Source of the DNA: Nocardia panacis
Lineage (GTDB): Bacteria > Actinomycetota > Actinomycetes > Mycobacteriales > Mycobacteriaceae
DNA: 64,000 bases
Direction: 5' to 3'
Assembly (NCBI RefSeq): GCF_003598715.1
Contig: NZ_QZFU01000013.1
Span: 124,001-188,000 of the forward strand
This document shows positions 10,174-18,855 of this stretch, piece after piece. Numbering within the stretch: position 1 is the first letter of the stretch; each line of letters opens with the position of its first letter. The notes beneath the pieces are model-generated. The model saw only the letters and a list, made by a program, of their open reading frames with translations, was not told where the DNA came from and did no database searches. The translations under genes were made by a program, and so were the position numbers.

Positions 10174-10235
10174 TAGAGCATCCGCCACAGGGTCTTCTCG
10201 CGGAAGTCGATGTCACGGCGAGCGATGTGTCAGTG
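10174..10235 (-). pseudogene. Displaced integrase fragment
   Basis: The minus strand reads RRDIDFREKTLWRMLYET, matching the segment that in actinobacterial integrases directly precedes the catalytic Arg (consensus REKTLWRMLYETAARAEE). The continuation RAEEALMLDVPDLD is at 9151 on the plus strand. The two parts would rejoin if the interval between them were inverted back. Confidence 0.5.
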
Positions 10236-10272
10236 GCCATCGCTGGCTGACTGGTTGGCCATTGATACGGGC

Positions 10273-11241
10273 CTACTGCATCAGTTGGACGTGGGGGTGA
10301 TCGGGTGACGTTGGACAGACGCGAAGGATCATCTTGTAACCGCGAGCAATTGTGACGTCGGGGCCGATGGTCGTGCTGTAATCATCTGCGAGGGCCTGAT
10401 CTTCGTAGGGTATCCAGCTGTGGGTTCCGCCGTCCCATTCGCACGAGGCGACGGTGAGCAGCGGTTCGGTCTCGGTACCACAGGTGGGGCATGGCTGTGG
10501 AAAGGGGTCCGTGGTGCCCCACTGGATATGGCCGCCGACCTTCCACCCGGGTGCAACGCATATGTTGTCTTTGAACCAGCTCTTGATGTCATCCGGATCG
10601 ATCCCGGTTTGCTGCCGACTCGCCCACTGTCGCATTTGCTCCAGCGGCTCGCTGCCGAGTTTTTCGAAATCGCTCGGGTATTCGATGATGCGTTCCGACT
10701 CCACCGTGCACGGCAAGGGTATGTAGCTGTAGCCGTAATCCACCGTTGCCGGCATCGGCGGGGTATTCAGGATGTCGGTGACGTCGGCGGCGGTGCGCCA
10801 CACCAGCGCGGTCTCGGGCATGGCGTCGGCGTTGTCCAACGGGCACCAGAGTATCTGCAGCAGATCCTTGCCCGGTGGCGGACGTAACCCGGGGACGTCA
10901 CGCGTATACAGTTGCGCCACCGGCAACATGGCATTCGGTACATCGGCCGTCCGCCGCCACGGTACGGGATTGTGTCGCGTCAGCTTGGCATCCGCCAACG
11001 ACTGTAACGGGTTGAGCCCGTGGGGATTCCACGCGTCGGTCAAGAAGTTCCAGTCGTGAGGCCCGTGACAGTGTGGCCACGGTTCGTCGGTCGGCCACAG
11101 CAAAGGGCCGCCGATCGAACTGTCGTATACCGACGGTGTGCCGCTTCGCGGGTGTAGCCGGGTCGCGGGACGAGCCAGCGGCGCGAGTGCGGGACACGCG
11201 GCTGCGACATCGACGGCTCGGGGTGGCGTGGTGCGGGTCAT
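10273..11241 (-). CDS. DUF1963-like (YwqG) hypothetical protein
   Basis: Cytosolic protein of 322 residues without signal peptide or membrane segments. It has the layout of DUF1963/YwqG-type proteins: an N-terminal IGGPLLWP motif, LQILWCPLDN in the middle, VGGHIQWGTTDP near the end and a CxxC pair (CPTCGTET). I start it at the ATG at 11241 (MTRTTPPRAVDV) because AGAGG precedes it by 8 nt; the open frame runs further up into the IS982 remnant but has no support there. Function unknown. It is the only intact gene in a 2.6-kb stretch of mobile-element debris. Confidence 0.72.
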   Translation of the reverse strand: MTRTTPPRAVDVAAACPALAPLARPATRLHPRSGTPSVYDSSIGGPLLWPTDEPWPHCHGPHDWNFLTDAWNPHGLNPLQSLADAKLTRHNPVPWRRTADVPNAMLPVAQLYTRDVPGLRPPPGKDLLQILWCPLDNADAMPETALVWRTAADVTDILNTPPMPATVDYGYSYIPLPCTVESERIIEYPSDFEKLGSEPLEQMRQWASRQQTGIDPDDIKSWFKDNICVAPGWKVGGHIQWGTTDPFPQPCPTCGTETEPLLTVASCEWDGGTHSWIPYEDQALADDYSTTIGPDVTIARGYKMILRVCPTSPDHPHVQLMQ

Positions 11242-11388
11242 CGACAATCCTCTTCGGATTCGGGGCGTTCGAACTGTAGTTCGGAGTATGTCGAATCCCA
11301 CGGTTGGGAATATCTGGCCGGACGTCCCTCCGCGCCCAAGAGCCGCAGGCACGTGACCACTTTGCACCGGCCATCCCTGCACATCCGG

Positions 11389-11728
11389 TCGGGGGGGTGG
11401 AATCGACGATCCAACAGTCATCGAGCCAGAAATCACTGTCGCGGGCCAACATTCGGATGATCCGCTTGACCAGGCCCAGCGCGTTGCGCAATCGCTTGTT
11501 GTAGCCGGACTGCTGCGGCAGATACGGGAACATCCCGGACAGATGTGTGCGGGCGTACCACAACCAGTGTGCCTCGGAGATGAACCCCAGCAACGCTTGG
11601 GCCACCGCCGGACACACCAGTTCCGAGTCGGTCAGCACCGGCGGCCTGCCGGTCCACCGCGAACCCGGCAGTTCGTCATCGATCTTCACGTACAGTGCGG
11701 TCAGGAGGGCGTTCAAGTCAGTCGTCAC
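11389..11728 (-). pseudogene. IS982-family transposase, truncated after the first catalytic Asp
   Basis: The first 113 codons match the N-terminal part of IS982-type transposases of Streptomyces and Nocardia: MTTDLNALLTALYVKIDD, LTDSELVCPAVAQALLG, MFPYLPQQSGYNKRLRNALG and WIVDSTP, where the Asp of VDS is the first catalytic residue. After WIVDSTP similarity stops and the frame runs into unrelated sequence upstream of the DUF1963-like gene. About two thirds of the transposase is gone; I could not place terminal repeats. Confidence 0.75.
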
Positions 11729-11789
11729 ACACTGTCTTCGGCGCCCTCCGCCTATGTCCAGGCATCACCGGGACTTCGGACTTACTCGT

Positions 11790-12713
11790 CTAGCGGATGG
11801 CGCCCCACGGCAGCACCGCGTGCGCACCCACCACACCATTGACGATCTGGGTGACCCGCACGTCCACGGTGACGCTCGCGAGCAGCACCGCATCGGCGCG
11901 CGGGAGGCCGTGCAGACGGCCGAGCAGCGCGAACATGGCGTCGAGGGCACGAAAGGTGGCCTCGTCCAAGTCATTTCCCAAACCCATGGTGATCCAGCCC
12001 GCCGGAGTGCTGGCCACCGGAGCGGTCAGCGGCCAGTCGTCGAGCAGGTCGATGGTGAGGTCGACCCGCTTCATCGGGCATTCGATCGCGGTGCCGCAGA
12101 TCTCGCCGTCGCCCTGGGCGGCGTGCCCGTCGCCGACCGACAGCAGCGCGTCCGCCACGGGAATGGGCAGATACAGGGTGCTGCCCGCGACGAGTTCCTT
12201 GCAGTCGAGATTGCCGCCGTGCGGGCGCGGCGGGAAGGTGAGGTGGGTGCCCGGTGCGGCGGGCGGCATACCCATGACACCGAGGAAAGGGCGCAGGCGC
12301 ACGGTGTGTCCGTGCTGGTTGCGGGCGGTCATGGCCGTGGCGTCCAGGTGCCAGGCGTGGACGGCGTCGGTTTCGGCGATGCCGTAGCGGGCGTTGAGTT
12401 CTCGACCCGGTGCGGCGGTGGTGCCCCAGGAGTCGGGTACGAGTTGGTCGATGCGGATGCCGAGCACCATGCCGGGCCGCGCGCCGCGCACGGCGATCGG
12501 GCCGGTGAGGGCGTGACCGTATTCGGCGCGGTGCTGGGGCACCTTCGGACGTTCGCCCACCGGTCCGCCGGTGTACGGTCCGCTCGACCACCAGGCGTCG
12601 AGGGTGCGCAGCCGGACCGAATCGCCGGGGTCGACGGTGAGTGCGGGCGGCAGGTCGGGGGAGAACAGACCGTGCAGGGAGTCCGTGTCGGGTTCGAGTG
12701 CGTGCGCGGTCAT
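11790..12713 (-). CDS. Acetamidase/formamidase family protein
   Basis: Amide hydrolase of 307 residues (FmdA_AmdA family) that releases ammonia from formamide, acetamide or a related short amide. The family signature is clear: VDPGDSVRLRTLDAW, then VRGARPGMVLGIRI, PHGGNLDCKELVAGSTLYLP and VGDGHAAQGDGEICGTAIE. Its start overlaps the stop of the upstream permease gene by 4 bp (ATGA), so the two are translationally coupled and the permease probably imports the amide or a nitrogen-rich precursor. The length suits the smaller actinobacterial members. Confidence 0.9.
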   Translation of the reverse strand: MTAHALEPDTDSLHGLFSPDLPPALTVDPGDSVRLRTLDAWWSSGPYTGGPVGERPKVPQHRAEYGHALTGPIAVRGARPGMVLGIRIDQLVPDSWGTTAAPGRELNARYGIAETDAVHAWHLDATAMTARNQHGHTVRLRPFLGVMGMPPAAPGTHLTFPPRPHGGNLDCKELVAGSTLYLPIPVADALLSVGDGHAAQGDGEICGTAIECPMKRVDLTIDLLDDWPLTAPVASTPAGWITMGLGNDLDEATFRALDAMFALLGRLHGLPRADAVLLASVTVDVRVTQIVNGVVGAHAVLPWGAIR

Positions 12714-14245
12714 CCCCGATCACCCGCCGCGACGGAATCCTGTTCGGCCCGTGGCGATTGCACGACCCGATGGGTGAGCGCGTAGATGAGCGCGGCCAGC
12801 CCCAGCGCGACGAAGACGCCGAGATTGCTGGTGCCGAGGCTGCCCTCGCGGGCGGCGCGGGTGAACAGGTAACCCAGCAGTCGCCCGATATGCGGGTCGG
12901 CGGAGGTGACCAGTCCGAGTCCGACCGCCGAGGCCGCGATCAGCGCACCCAGCCCGGCCCGATTGACCCGCCCGTACGCGCCATCGGGACGGTAGAGAGC
13001 GGCACGGTCGTAGCCGTGCCGTCGCCGCTGCCACAGGTCGGTCAGGAAGATCCCGGTCCACGCGGCCATCGGCACACCGATGACGGTGAGGAACGCCTGG
13101 AACGGTGCGAAGAAGTCCGGTGCGGCGAAGACGACGTAGCCGCCGCCGACGGTGACCAGGGCCGCGTCGATGAGGACCGCGCGATGCCTTGGCAGTCGCA
13201 CACCCATGGTGAGCAGCACCAGACCCGAGGAATAGAGGTCCATGAGCGAGGCCGCGATGAACGACAGCACCGCGAAGACGAGGTAGGGCACCAGGAACCA
13301 CGTCGGCAGGTGCGCGGCGAGCGCGCCGACCGGATCGGTGTTGGCCGCCTTCGCCTGCGCCGGATCACCGGCCGCGAGCACGATCCCGAAGCCCATGAGC
13401 ACCACCGGCGCCGCGCTGCCGCCGAAGGTCGTCCATCCGACGACCGCACGCCTACTGGCCGACCTGGGCAGATAGCGCGAGTAGTCGGCGGCGCAGTTGA
13501 CCCAGCCCAGGCCGAAGGCGGTCGCGGCGAAGGCCACCCCGCCCGCGAATGCGCCCCAGCCGAAATGCCCGGTCGAGTGGAAGGAGACGCGCGGGGCGGT
13601 CAACACCAGGTAGACGATGGTCAGCAGACCGAAGGTGATGGTGAGCCATTTCTGCACCCGCAGGATCACGTGCAGGCCGTAGATGCCGACCACCGTCGAT
13701 ACCACGATGACGGTGGCGAAGGCGGCGATCATGACCGGGGTCGGGCTGGCGCTCGGATTCAAGCGCAGCGCAACGGTTTTGGCGGCCAGGGTGGCCAGGA
13801 CCGCGCCGACGGTCTCCCAACCGACCAGCGCCAGGTAGCTCAGCACCGAGGCGACCTTGTTGCCGTGGAAGCCGAAGGCCGCGCGGCCCGCCACCATGGT
13901 CGGCGCGCCGCCCTGCTGGCCTGCCAGGGCCGCCAGTCCGACCAGCAGGAATGACAGCACCACGCCGACCGCCGCCGCGATCGCCGCCGAGAGCCAGCCC
14001 ATCCCGAGCGCGGCGACGTACATGCCGAAGGTCACGATGATGACATTGATGTTGGGGGCCGCCCACGGCCAGAACAGCACGCGTGGGGCGCCGCGGCGCT
14101 CGTGGTCGGCGACCCATTCGAGTCCTTTCCGCTCCACGGCCCAGTCCGATTGTCGGTCCGGATCCGTCTCGGGGGGCGGGGGAGCGGCCACGGCCGACTC
14201 CCCGACAGATGACGCTGCGCTGGGTTTCGATTCCGCTGTGAACAC
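12710..14245 (-). CDS. NCS1 family purine/cytosine permease
   Basis: Inner-membrane nucleobase:cation symporter of 511 residues with about 12 hydrophobic segments. Family features include the N-terminal soluble segment with GLEWVADHERRG, then PWAAPNINVIIVTFG in TM1, and FGFHGNKVASVLSYLALVGWE. A GTG at 14245 is used as start; the first 40 residues are Ala/Pro/Ser rich, so a later start is possible. It forms a two-gene operon with the acetamidase/formamidase, suggesting uptake and deamidation of an amide- or nucleobase-like nitrogen source. Its promoter probably lies in the AT-rich stretch near 14260-14290. Confidence 0.88.
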   Translation of the reverse strand: MFTAESKPSAASSVGESAVAAPPPPETDPDRQSDWAVERKGLEWVADHERRGAPRVLFWPWAAPNINVIIVTFGMYVAALGMGWLSAAIAAAVGVVLSFLLVGLAALAGQQGGAPTMVAGRAAFGFHGNKVASVLSYLALVGWETVGAVLATLAAKTVALRLNPSASPTPVMIAAFATVIVVSTVVGIYGLHVILRVQKWLTITFGLLTIVYLVLTAPRVSFHSTGHFGWGAFAGGVAFAATAFGLGWVNCAADYSRYLPRSASRRAVVGWTTFGGSAAPVVLMGFGIVLAAGDPAQAKAANTDPVGALAAHLPTWFLVPYLVFAVLSFIAASLMDLYSSGLVLLTMGVRLPRHRAVLIDAALVTVGGGYVVFAAPDFFAPFQAFLTVIGVPMAAWTGIFLTDLWQRRRHGYDRAALYRPDGAYGRVNRAGLGALIAASAVGLGLVTSADPHIGRLLGYLFTRAAREGSLGTSNLGVFVALGLAALIYALTHRVVQSPRAEQDSVAAGDRG

Positions 14246-14383
14246 GCGGACAACGTACCGCTATATAACGGCGCATTAAATAGGTCATTTGAAGCCAGGA
14301 TTGGGAACTCCGATAGCGAACTGTTCGCGGGCCGAAAACAATCCGTCGATCAGGGCGCGCGGCCCGGATTCGTAGGTGAGGCC

Positions 14384-15394
14384 CTAGCCGCGCTTGTGGT
14401 CGCCGAAGGGTTCGTCGCGTTCGCGCACCGCCTGCCGGAAACCGACGGTGGCCGCGCGCAACTGGAAGGCGTAGCCCTCGCGGGTGTGGCGGGAGATGCC
14501 GTCGAACACGGTGCCGATCATGGCGGAGTTGGCCACACCCTGTTGCAGCAGTGCGGAATTGAGGGCCAGCTTGGCCATCATCAACTGGTTGATCGGCATG
14601 CGGGCGATGCGCCCCACCAAATCCTCGGTGCGGGCGTCGAGTTCGTCGGCGGGACAGGATTCGACCGCCAATCCCCATTCGGCGGCCTGCTTTCCGGTGA
14701 GGCAGTCGCCGGTGAACAGCAGGCGCTTTGCGCGTTGGTCGCCCAGGCGGTGCGCCCACAGGCCGGCGGCCGGGATACCCCACACCCTGGTGGGCGGGTA
14801 ACCGATCTTGGTGTCGTCGGCGCAGATGATCTGGTCGGCGTGCAGGGCGATATCGGTGCCGCCCGCGACCGCGAAGCCGTGCAGTTTGGCGACGGTGGGC
14901 TTGTCGGCGTGCAGCAGACTGGCGAACCCGCGGTTGAATCGACTCATCATGGCGTAGTCGAGCATGGGATCCCAGGTGCCCCAAGGGTTGTGGTTGGCGG
15001 CCTGCACCGAGGGATCCAGGGCGGTCCCGGCGCGGTCTACCGCGCCGTCGGCCGGGCTCATCCCGTGTTCGGCGAACATGTCCAGGTCGTAGCCGCCGCA
15101 GAAACCCTTGCCGCGCCCCGAGACCAGGATGACGTGCACCCGAGGATCCAGATCGGCGCGCTCGACGGCGTGTGCCAGGTCGATCGGCGTGTCCGGGGTG
15201 ATGGTGTTGCCCTTCTCGGCGCGATCGAAGGTGATGCGCGCGATCCGGCCGTCGCGTTCGTAGGTGAGGGTGCGGTAGTCGCGCTCCTCGCGCGGGTCGG
15301 GTCGATCCGCGAAAGGCGAGTCCGGACCCGGCGCCCCCTCGTACCACGCGGCGGGCCGCCGGCCCGAATGATGTTCGTGGTCGGCCTGATTCAC
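14384..15394 (-). CDS. Crotonase/enoyl-CoA hydratase family protein
   Basis: CoA-ester enzyme of about 336 residues. The crotonase oxyanion-hole segments are SGRGKGFCGGYDLDMF and HGFAVAGGTDIALHADQ. The variable loop (NPWGTWDPMLDYAMM) is longer than in typical FadB, so hydratase, isomerase or hydrolase activity cannot be assigned. I choose the GTG at 15394 because a perfect AGGAGG lies 8 nt upstream; an ATG at 15412 would place that site inside the gene. After the TAG at 14384-14386 the same frame stays open for 32 more codons to a TGA at 14285. Confidence 0.85.
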   Translation of the reverse strand: MNQADHEHHSGRRPAAWYEGAPGPDSPFADRPDPREERDYRTLTYERDGRIARITFDRAEKGNTITPDTPIDLAHAVERADLDPRVHVILVSGRGKGFCGGYDLDMFAEHGMSPADGAVDRAGTALDPSVQAANHNPWGTWDPMLDYAMMSRFNRGFASLLHADKPTVAKLHGFAVAGGTDIALHADQIICADDTKIGYPPTRVWGIPAAGLWAHRLGDQRAKRLLFTGDCLTGKQAAEWGLAVESCPADELDARTEDLVGRIARMPINQLMMAKLALNSALLQQGVANSAMIGTVFDGISRHTREGYAFQLRAATVGFRQAVRERDEPFGDHKRG

Positions 15395-15488
15395 GTGGAA
15401 CGCCTCCTGCATTGGCTGCCGATCCCAGCTACCCACCGGCCGTGGGCGACATTGCAGCACGTGCCATTCGACACTACCTGCCACGACC

Positions 15489-16868
15489 TCAGGCCAGTGT
15501 GGACCGCTTGCGGCTGTAGCCGTAGTAGACGACGAGGCCGATGGCGACCCAGACCGCGAAGCGGACCCAGGTCAGGGCGTCGAGGGTGGTGGCGAGGCCG
15601 ACGCAGCCCGCGAGTGCGAGCAGCGGGACGACCGGGACCAGCGGGGTGCGGAAGGGGCGTTCCCGGTCGGGTTCGAGGCGGCGCAGGACCAGGACGCCGA
15701 CACAGACGACGGCGAAGGCGGACAGCGCGCCGATATTGACCAATTCGACCACGATGTGGATCGGCAGCAGACCGGCGATGGTCGCGCAGATCGCGCCGAG
15801 CAGCAGCGTCAGGTGGGCGGGGGTGGACCGTTTGCCGGTGGCGGCCAGCCGCTCGGGCAGCATCCGGTCGCGCGCCATGGCGAAACCGAGGCGCACCGCC
15901 GCGTACACGATGAGCAGCAGTCCCTTGGTCAGGGCGATGACCGAGGCGATGACGATGACGGTGCCGATCCACCCGATATGCAGTGCGCTGAACGCGGTGG
16001 CGATGGGTGCGCCGTTGTCGAGCGCGGCGAATGGCGCCATACCGGTGAGCACGCCGGCGACGAGCGCGTAGAGCAGCGTCGCGATGAGGACCGTGCCGAT
16101 GATCGCGAAGGGGACATCGCGGCGCGGTTCGCGGGCCTCCTCGGCGGAGGCGGCGACCACGTCGAAGCCGAGGAAGGCGAAGAAGGCGATGGCGGCCCCG
16201 CCCATGATGCCGCCGAAGCCGAAGGGCGCGAAGGGAACCCAGTTGTGCGCATCGATGTGTGGGGCACCGATAGCGACCACGAGGATCAGCACGCCGATGG
16301 TCACCCCGACCAGCACCTTGGCGATGCGCGCGGTGAGTCCGACCTCACCGACGAGCACCGCGACGATGACGCCGATGATCAGCACGGCGGGCAGGTTGAC
16401 CACACCGCCCTCGCCGGGGCCCGCGGTGATGGCATGCGGCACTTCGATGCCGAACAGGGATTTCAATGCCGAGACCGTGGTCCCGGACCAGCCGATGGCC
16501 ACCGCCGATCCGGCGATCACGAATTCCAGCAGCAGATTCCAACCGACCAGGAAGGCGGGGGCCTCCCCGAGGGTGGCGTAGGTGTAGGTGTAGGCGCTGC
16601 CGGAGACCGGCACCATCGCCGCCAGCTCGCTGTAGCACAGGGCCACCAGCACGCACACCGTCCCGGCCAGCATGAACGACAGCACGATCGAGGGGCCTGC
16701 CTTCTCGGCGGCGGCCACGCCGGTGATGACGAAGATGCCCGCGCCGACTATGGTCCCCACGCCCATGGCCGTCAGGTCGAGGCGGCCCAGGCTGCGTTTG
16801 AGCGTGCCGCCGCCCGACGGCTCGTCGGGGACGCGGCGGCGCCATTGCCGGGTTGGTGCGCTGGTCAT
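15489..16868 (-). CDS. APC family amino acid permease (cationic amino acid transporter-like)
   Basis: Inner-membrane amino acid permease of 459 residues with 12 or so TM helices. TM1 carries the APC unwound motif GVGTIVGAGIFVITG, and TM6 the segment FFAFLGFDVVAASAEE characteristic of the CAT subfamily (YfnA/YhdG-like). The ATG at 16868 (MTSAPTRQW) has GAGG 6 nt upstream; longer starts at 16874 and 16883 lack proper spacing. It is likely transcribed alone or weakly linked to neighbours. Substrate not predictable beyond amino acids or polyamines. Confidence 0.88.
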   Translation of the reverse strand: MTSAPTRQWRRRVPDEPSGGGTLKRSLGRLDLTAMGVGTIVGAGIFVITGVAAAEKAGPSIVLSFMLAGTVCVLVALCYSELAAMVPVSGSAYTYTYATLGEAPAFLVGWNLLLEFVIAGSAVAIGWSGTTVSALKSLFGIEVPHAITAGPGEGGVVNLPAVLIIGVIVAVLVGEVGLTARIAKVLVGVTIGVLILVVAIGAPHIDAHNWVPFAPFGFGGIMGGAAIAFFAFLGFDVVAASAEEAREPRRDVPFAIIGTVLIATLLYALVAGVLTGMAPFAALDNGAPIATAFSALHIGWIGTVIVIASVIALTKGLLLIVYAAVRLGFAMARDRMLPERLAATGKRSTPAHLTLLLGAICATIAGLLPIHIVVELVNIGALSAFAVVCVGVLVLRRLEPDRERPFRTPLVPVVPLLALAGCVGLATTLDALTWVRFAVWVAIGLVVYYGYSRKRSTLA

Positions 16869-16964
16869 CGACATCCTCACCAAATGGATCGTCGGTCCGA
16901 TCGATCGGACCGGTCGTCCATTCTGGCTGTTCCCCGCGCGGGGCCGCCAACTGGGGTGTCGCGA

Positions 16965-17969
16965 TCAGGACAGACCGGGGAAGATGTCGTTGAACCGGGT
17001 GTCGGTGACAGCGGTCATATCCACCCGACCCGGTATGAGGCCCGCCGCGGTGAAACTGTCGGCGACCTCCTGTTCGGCGGCGACGGTGTCCGGGTCGAGG
17101 GAGTGGTCGCGTACCGGGTCGCGACGGGCGGCGGCCAGGGTGACCTCGTAGGGGAGGCCGGTCAGGTCCGCGTAGGTGCGCGCCCACTGCTCCGGATGGT
17201 CGTTGGCCCAGGCGTGTGCGCGCTGGACGCGGGCGAGGAAATCGCGCAGGGCCGCGGCGCTCGCCTTGTTCGTCAGGGTTTTCGCGCCCGCCACGTAGAA
17301 GCTGTCGCCGTGCACATATCCCTTGCCGTCCACCAGGATTCGGGCGTCGGCACGCTGTTCGGCCTGCGCGGTGTAGGGATCCCAGATGGCCCAGGCGTCC
17401 ACGCGGCCGGTGCTCAGGGCGGCCAGCGCGTCGGCGGGCTGGAGGTAGTGCGCCTCGATATCGCTCCACTTCAGACCCGACCGGGTGAGCACGGCCAACA
17501 GGTGCTGATGGGCCGAACTCCCCTTGGCGACGGCGATTCGCTTGCCGCGCAACTGTTCCGGCGCGCGCAGCGGCGAATCGCGCGGGACGACGATCGCCTG
17601 GCCCGCCAGACTCAACCGATACGCGCCCACGATCCGGATCGCCGATCTCGCGGCGGCGGCGAAGACGGGCGGCGCGTTGCCCACGCCGCCCACATCGACC
17701 GCGCCGGCGTTGATCGCCTCCAGAATCGGTGGGCCGAAAGCGAATTGGGACCAGCTCAGCTTGTAGGGCGTCTGCGCCAGCTCACCCGAGGAGGCGAGCA
17801 GGGCCTGCAATCCCGCCCCCTTCTGATCGCCGACGCGCAGGGTGACCTGCGCCAGATCGACGGTGCCGTCGGCGCGCACCGCCGGATCGGGTCCGGTGTT
17901 CGAACCGCACGCGGCGCCCAACGCCGCCAGCAGCGCGAAGGCGGTGGCGAGCGCGAACTTTCGGATCAT
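16965..17969 (-). CDS. ssuA: Aliphatic sulfonate ABC transporter, substrate-binding lipoprotein (SsuA-like)
   Basis: Extracytoplasmic receptor of 334 residues. The N-terminus MIRKFALATAFALLAALGAAC is a lipoprotein signal with the lipid-modified Cys at residue 21. The body is the SsuA/TauA (NMT1-like) fold: TLRVGDQKGAGLQALLAS, GKRIAVAKGSSAHQHLLAVL, VDAWAIWDPYTAQAEQ. The ATG at 17969 has AGGG 7 nt upstream. It is the last gene of a three-gene importer operon (permease, ATPase, receptor) and would capture alkanesulfonates as a sulfur source. Regulation by sulfate limitation is expected for the family, not seen here. Confidence 0.86.
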   Translation of the reverse strand: MIRKFALATAFALLAALGAACGSNTGPDPAVRADGTVDLAQVTLRVGDQKGAGLQALLASSGELAQTPYKLSWSQFAFGPPILEAINAGAVDVGGVGNAPPVFAAAARSAIRIVGAYRLSLAGQAIVVPRDSPLRAPEQLRGKRIAVAKGSSAHQHLLAVLTRSGLKWSDIEAHYLQPADALAALSTGRVDAWAIWDPYTAQAEQRADARILVDGKGYVHGDSFYVAGAKTLTNKASAAALRDFLARVQRAHAWANDHPEQWARTYADLTGLPYEVTLAAARRDPVRDHSLDPDTVAAEQEVADSFTAAGLIPGRVDMTAVTDTRFNDIFPGLS

Positions 17970-18012
17970 GCGCAATCCCTTGTCCTGGAAGTGGATACGG
18001 CGTCGAGGTGGG

Positions 18013-18855
18013 TCATTCGTCTTCGGTGACGCCCAGTTCGGCCAGCAGTCGGGTCCGCAGGGGATGCAGCAGATCGGTGCGGCGCGGCCGGGGGAGTTCG
18101 ACGCGCGTCTCGTGCGCGATGCGGCCTGCGCCGAGCACCAGGACCCGATCGGCCAGGCGCAGCGCCTCGTCCACATCGTGGGTCACCAGCAGCACGCCGG
18201 GGCCGCGGCGCTGCCACAGTCGAATCACCAAGCGGTGAATGGTGATTCGTGTCAGTGCGTCCAGTGCGCCGAAGGGTTCGTCGAGCAGCAGCAGATCCGG
18301 TGCACGCACCAGCGCCCGCGCGAGGCTGACCCGCTGCGCCTCACCGCCCGACAGCGTCGACGGCCAGGCGTCGGCCCGATCCGCCAATCCCACTTCCGCC
18401 AGCGCCGCCAGGGCGGCGGCCTTCGGTTCCGGATGGTCGAGACCGAGTCGCACATTGGCTGCCACGCGCTTCCACGGCACCAGCCGGGGTTCCTGGAAGG
18501 CGACCGCTGTCGTGCCGCGCGTGGTCACCGTGCCGGTGGCAGCATGGTCGAGCCCGGCCAACGCGCGCAGCAATGTCGACTTGCCCGATCCGCTGCGGCC
18601 GAGCAGCGCTACGAATTCGCCGGGCGCGATATCGAGGTCGAGACCATCGAGCACCCGTCGTCCGTCGAACTCCCGCACCAGGCCGCGGACCAGGGCGACG
18701 TATTCTCCGGCGACAACCGCACCGCCGGTTGACGTGCCGTTACCGATCGTGCCGCTAGCGGCGTACTCGGGGGAGATCTCGACCGCAGCAGCATCGACCG
18801 GCGATCCACCGTCCACCGTGCCGTCGACTAGCGGGTCGGAAATTCGCGTCGCCAT
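18013..18855 (-). CDS. ssuB: Aliphatic sulfonate ABC transporter, ATP-binding protein (SsuB-like)
   Basis: Cytosolic ATPase of 280 residues. All motifs are intact: Walker A GRSGSGKST, Q-loop AFQEPRLVPWKRV (the TauB/SsuB-type Q-loop), signature LSGGEAQR, Walker B LLLLDEPFGALD and switch His in THDVDEA. The first 50 residues are an extra low-complexity segment (DPLVDGTVDGGSPVDAAA). The ATG at 18855 follows a perfect AGGAGG by 8 nt and lies 28 bp inside the end of the permease gene, so coupling is likely. Confidence 0.9.
   Translation of the reverse strand: MATRISDPLVDGTVDGGSPVDAAAVEISPEYAASGTIGNGTSTGGAVVAGEYVALVRGLVREFDGRRVLDGLDLDIAPGEFVALLGRSGSGKSTLLRALAGLDHAATGTVTTRGTTAVAFQEPRLVPWKRVAANVRLGLDHPEPKAAALAALAEVGLADRADAWPSTLSGGEAQRVSLARALVRAPDLLLLDEPFGALDALTRITIHRLVIRLWQRRGPGVLLVTHDVDEALRLADRVLVLGAGRIAHETRVELPRPRRTDLLHPLRTRLLAELGVTEDE

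Noticed and set aside
15756..18029. 757-codon plus-strand open frame
   Set aside because: It is antisense to the amino-acid permease and SsuA genes, rich in Gly, Asp, Arg and His with no domain; a typical high-GC shadow.
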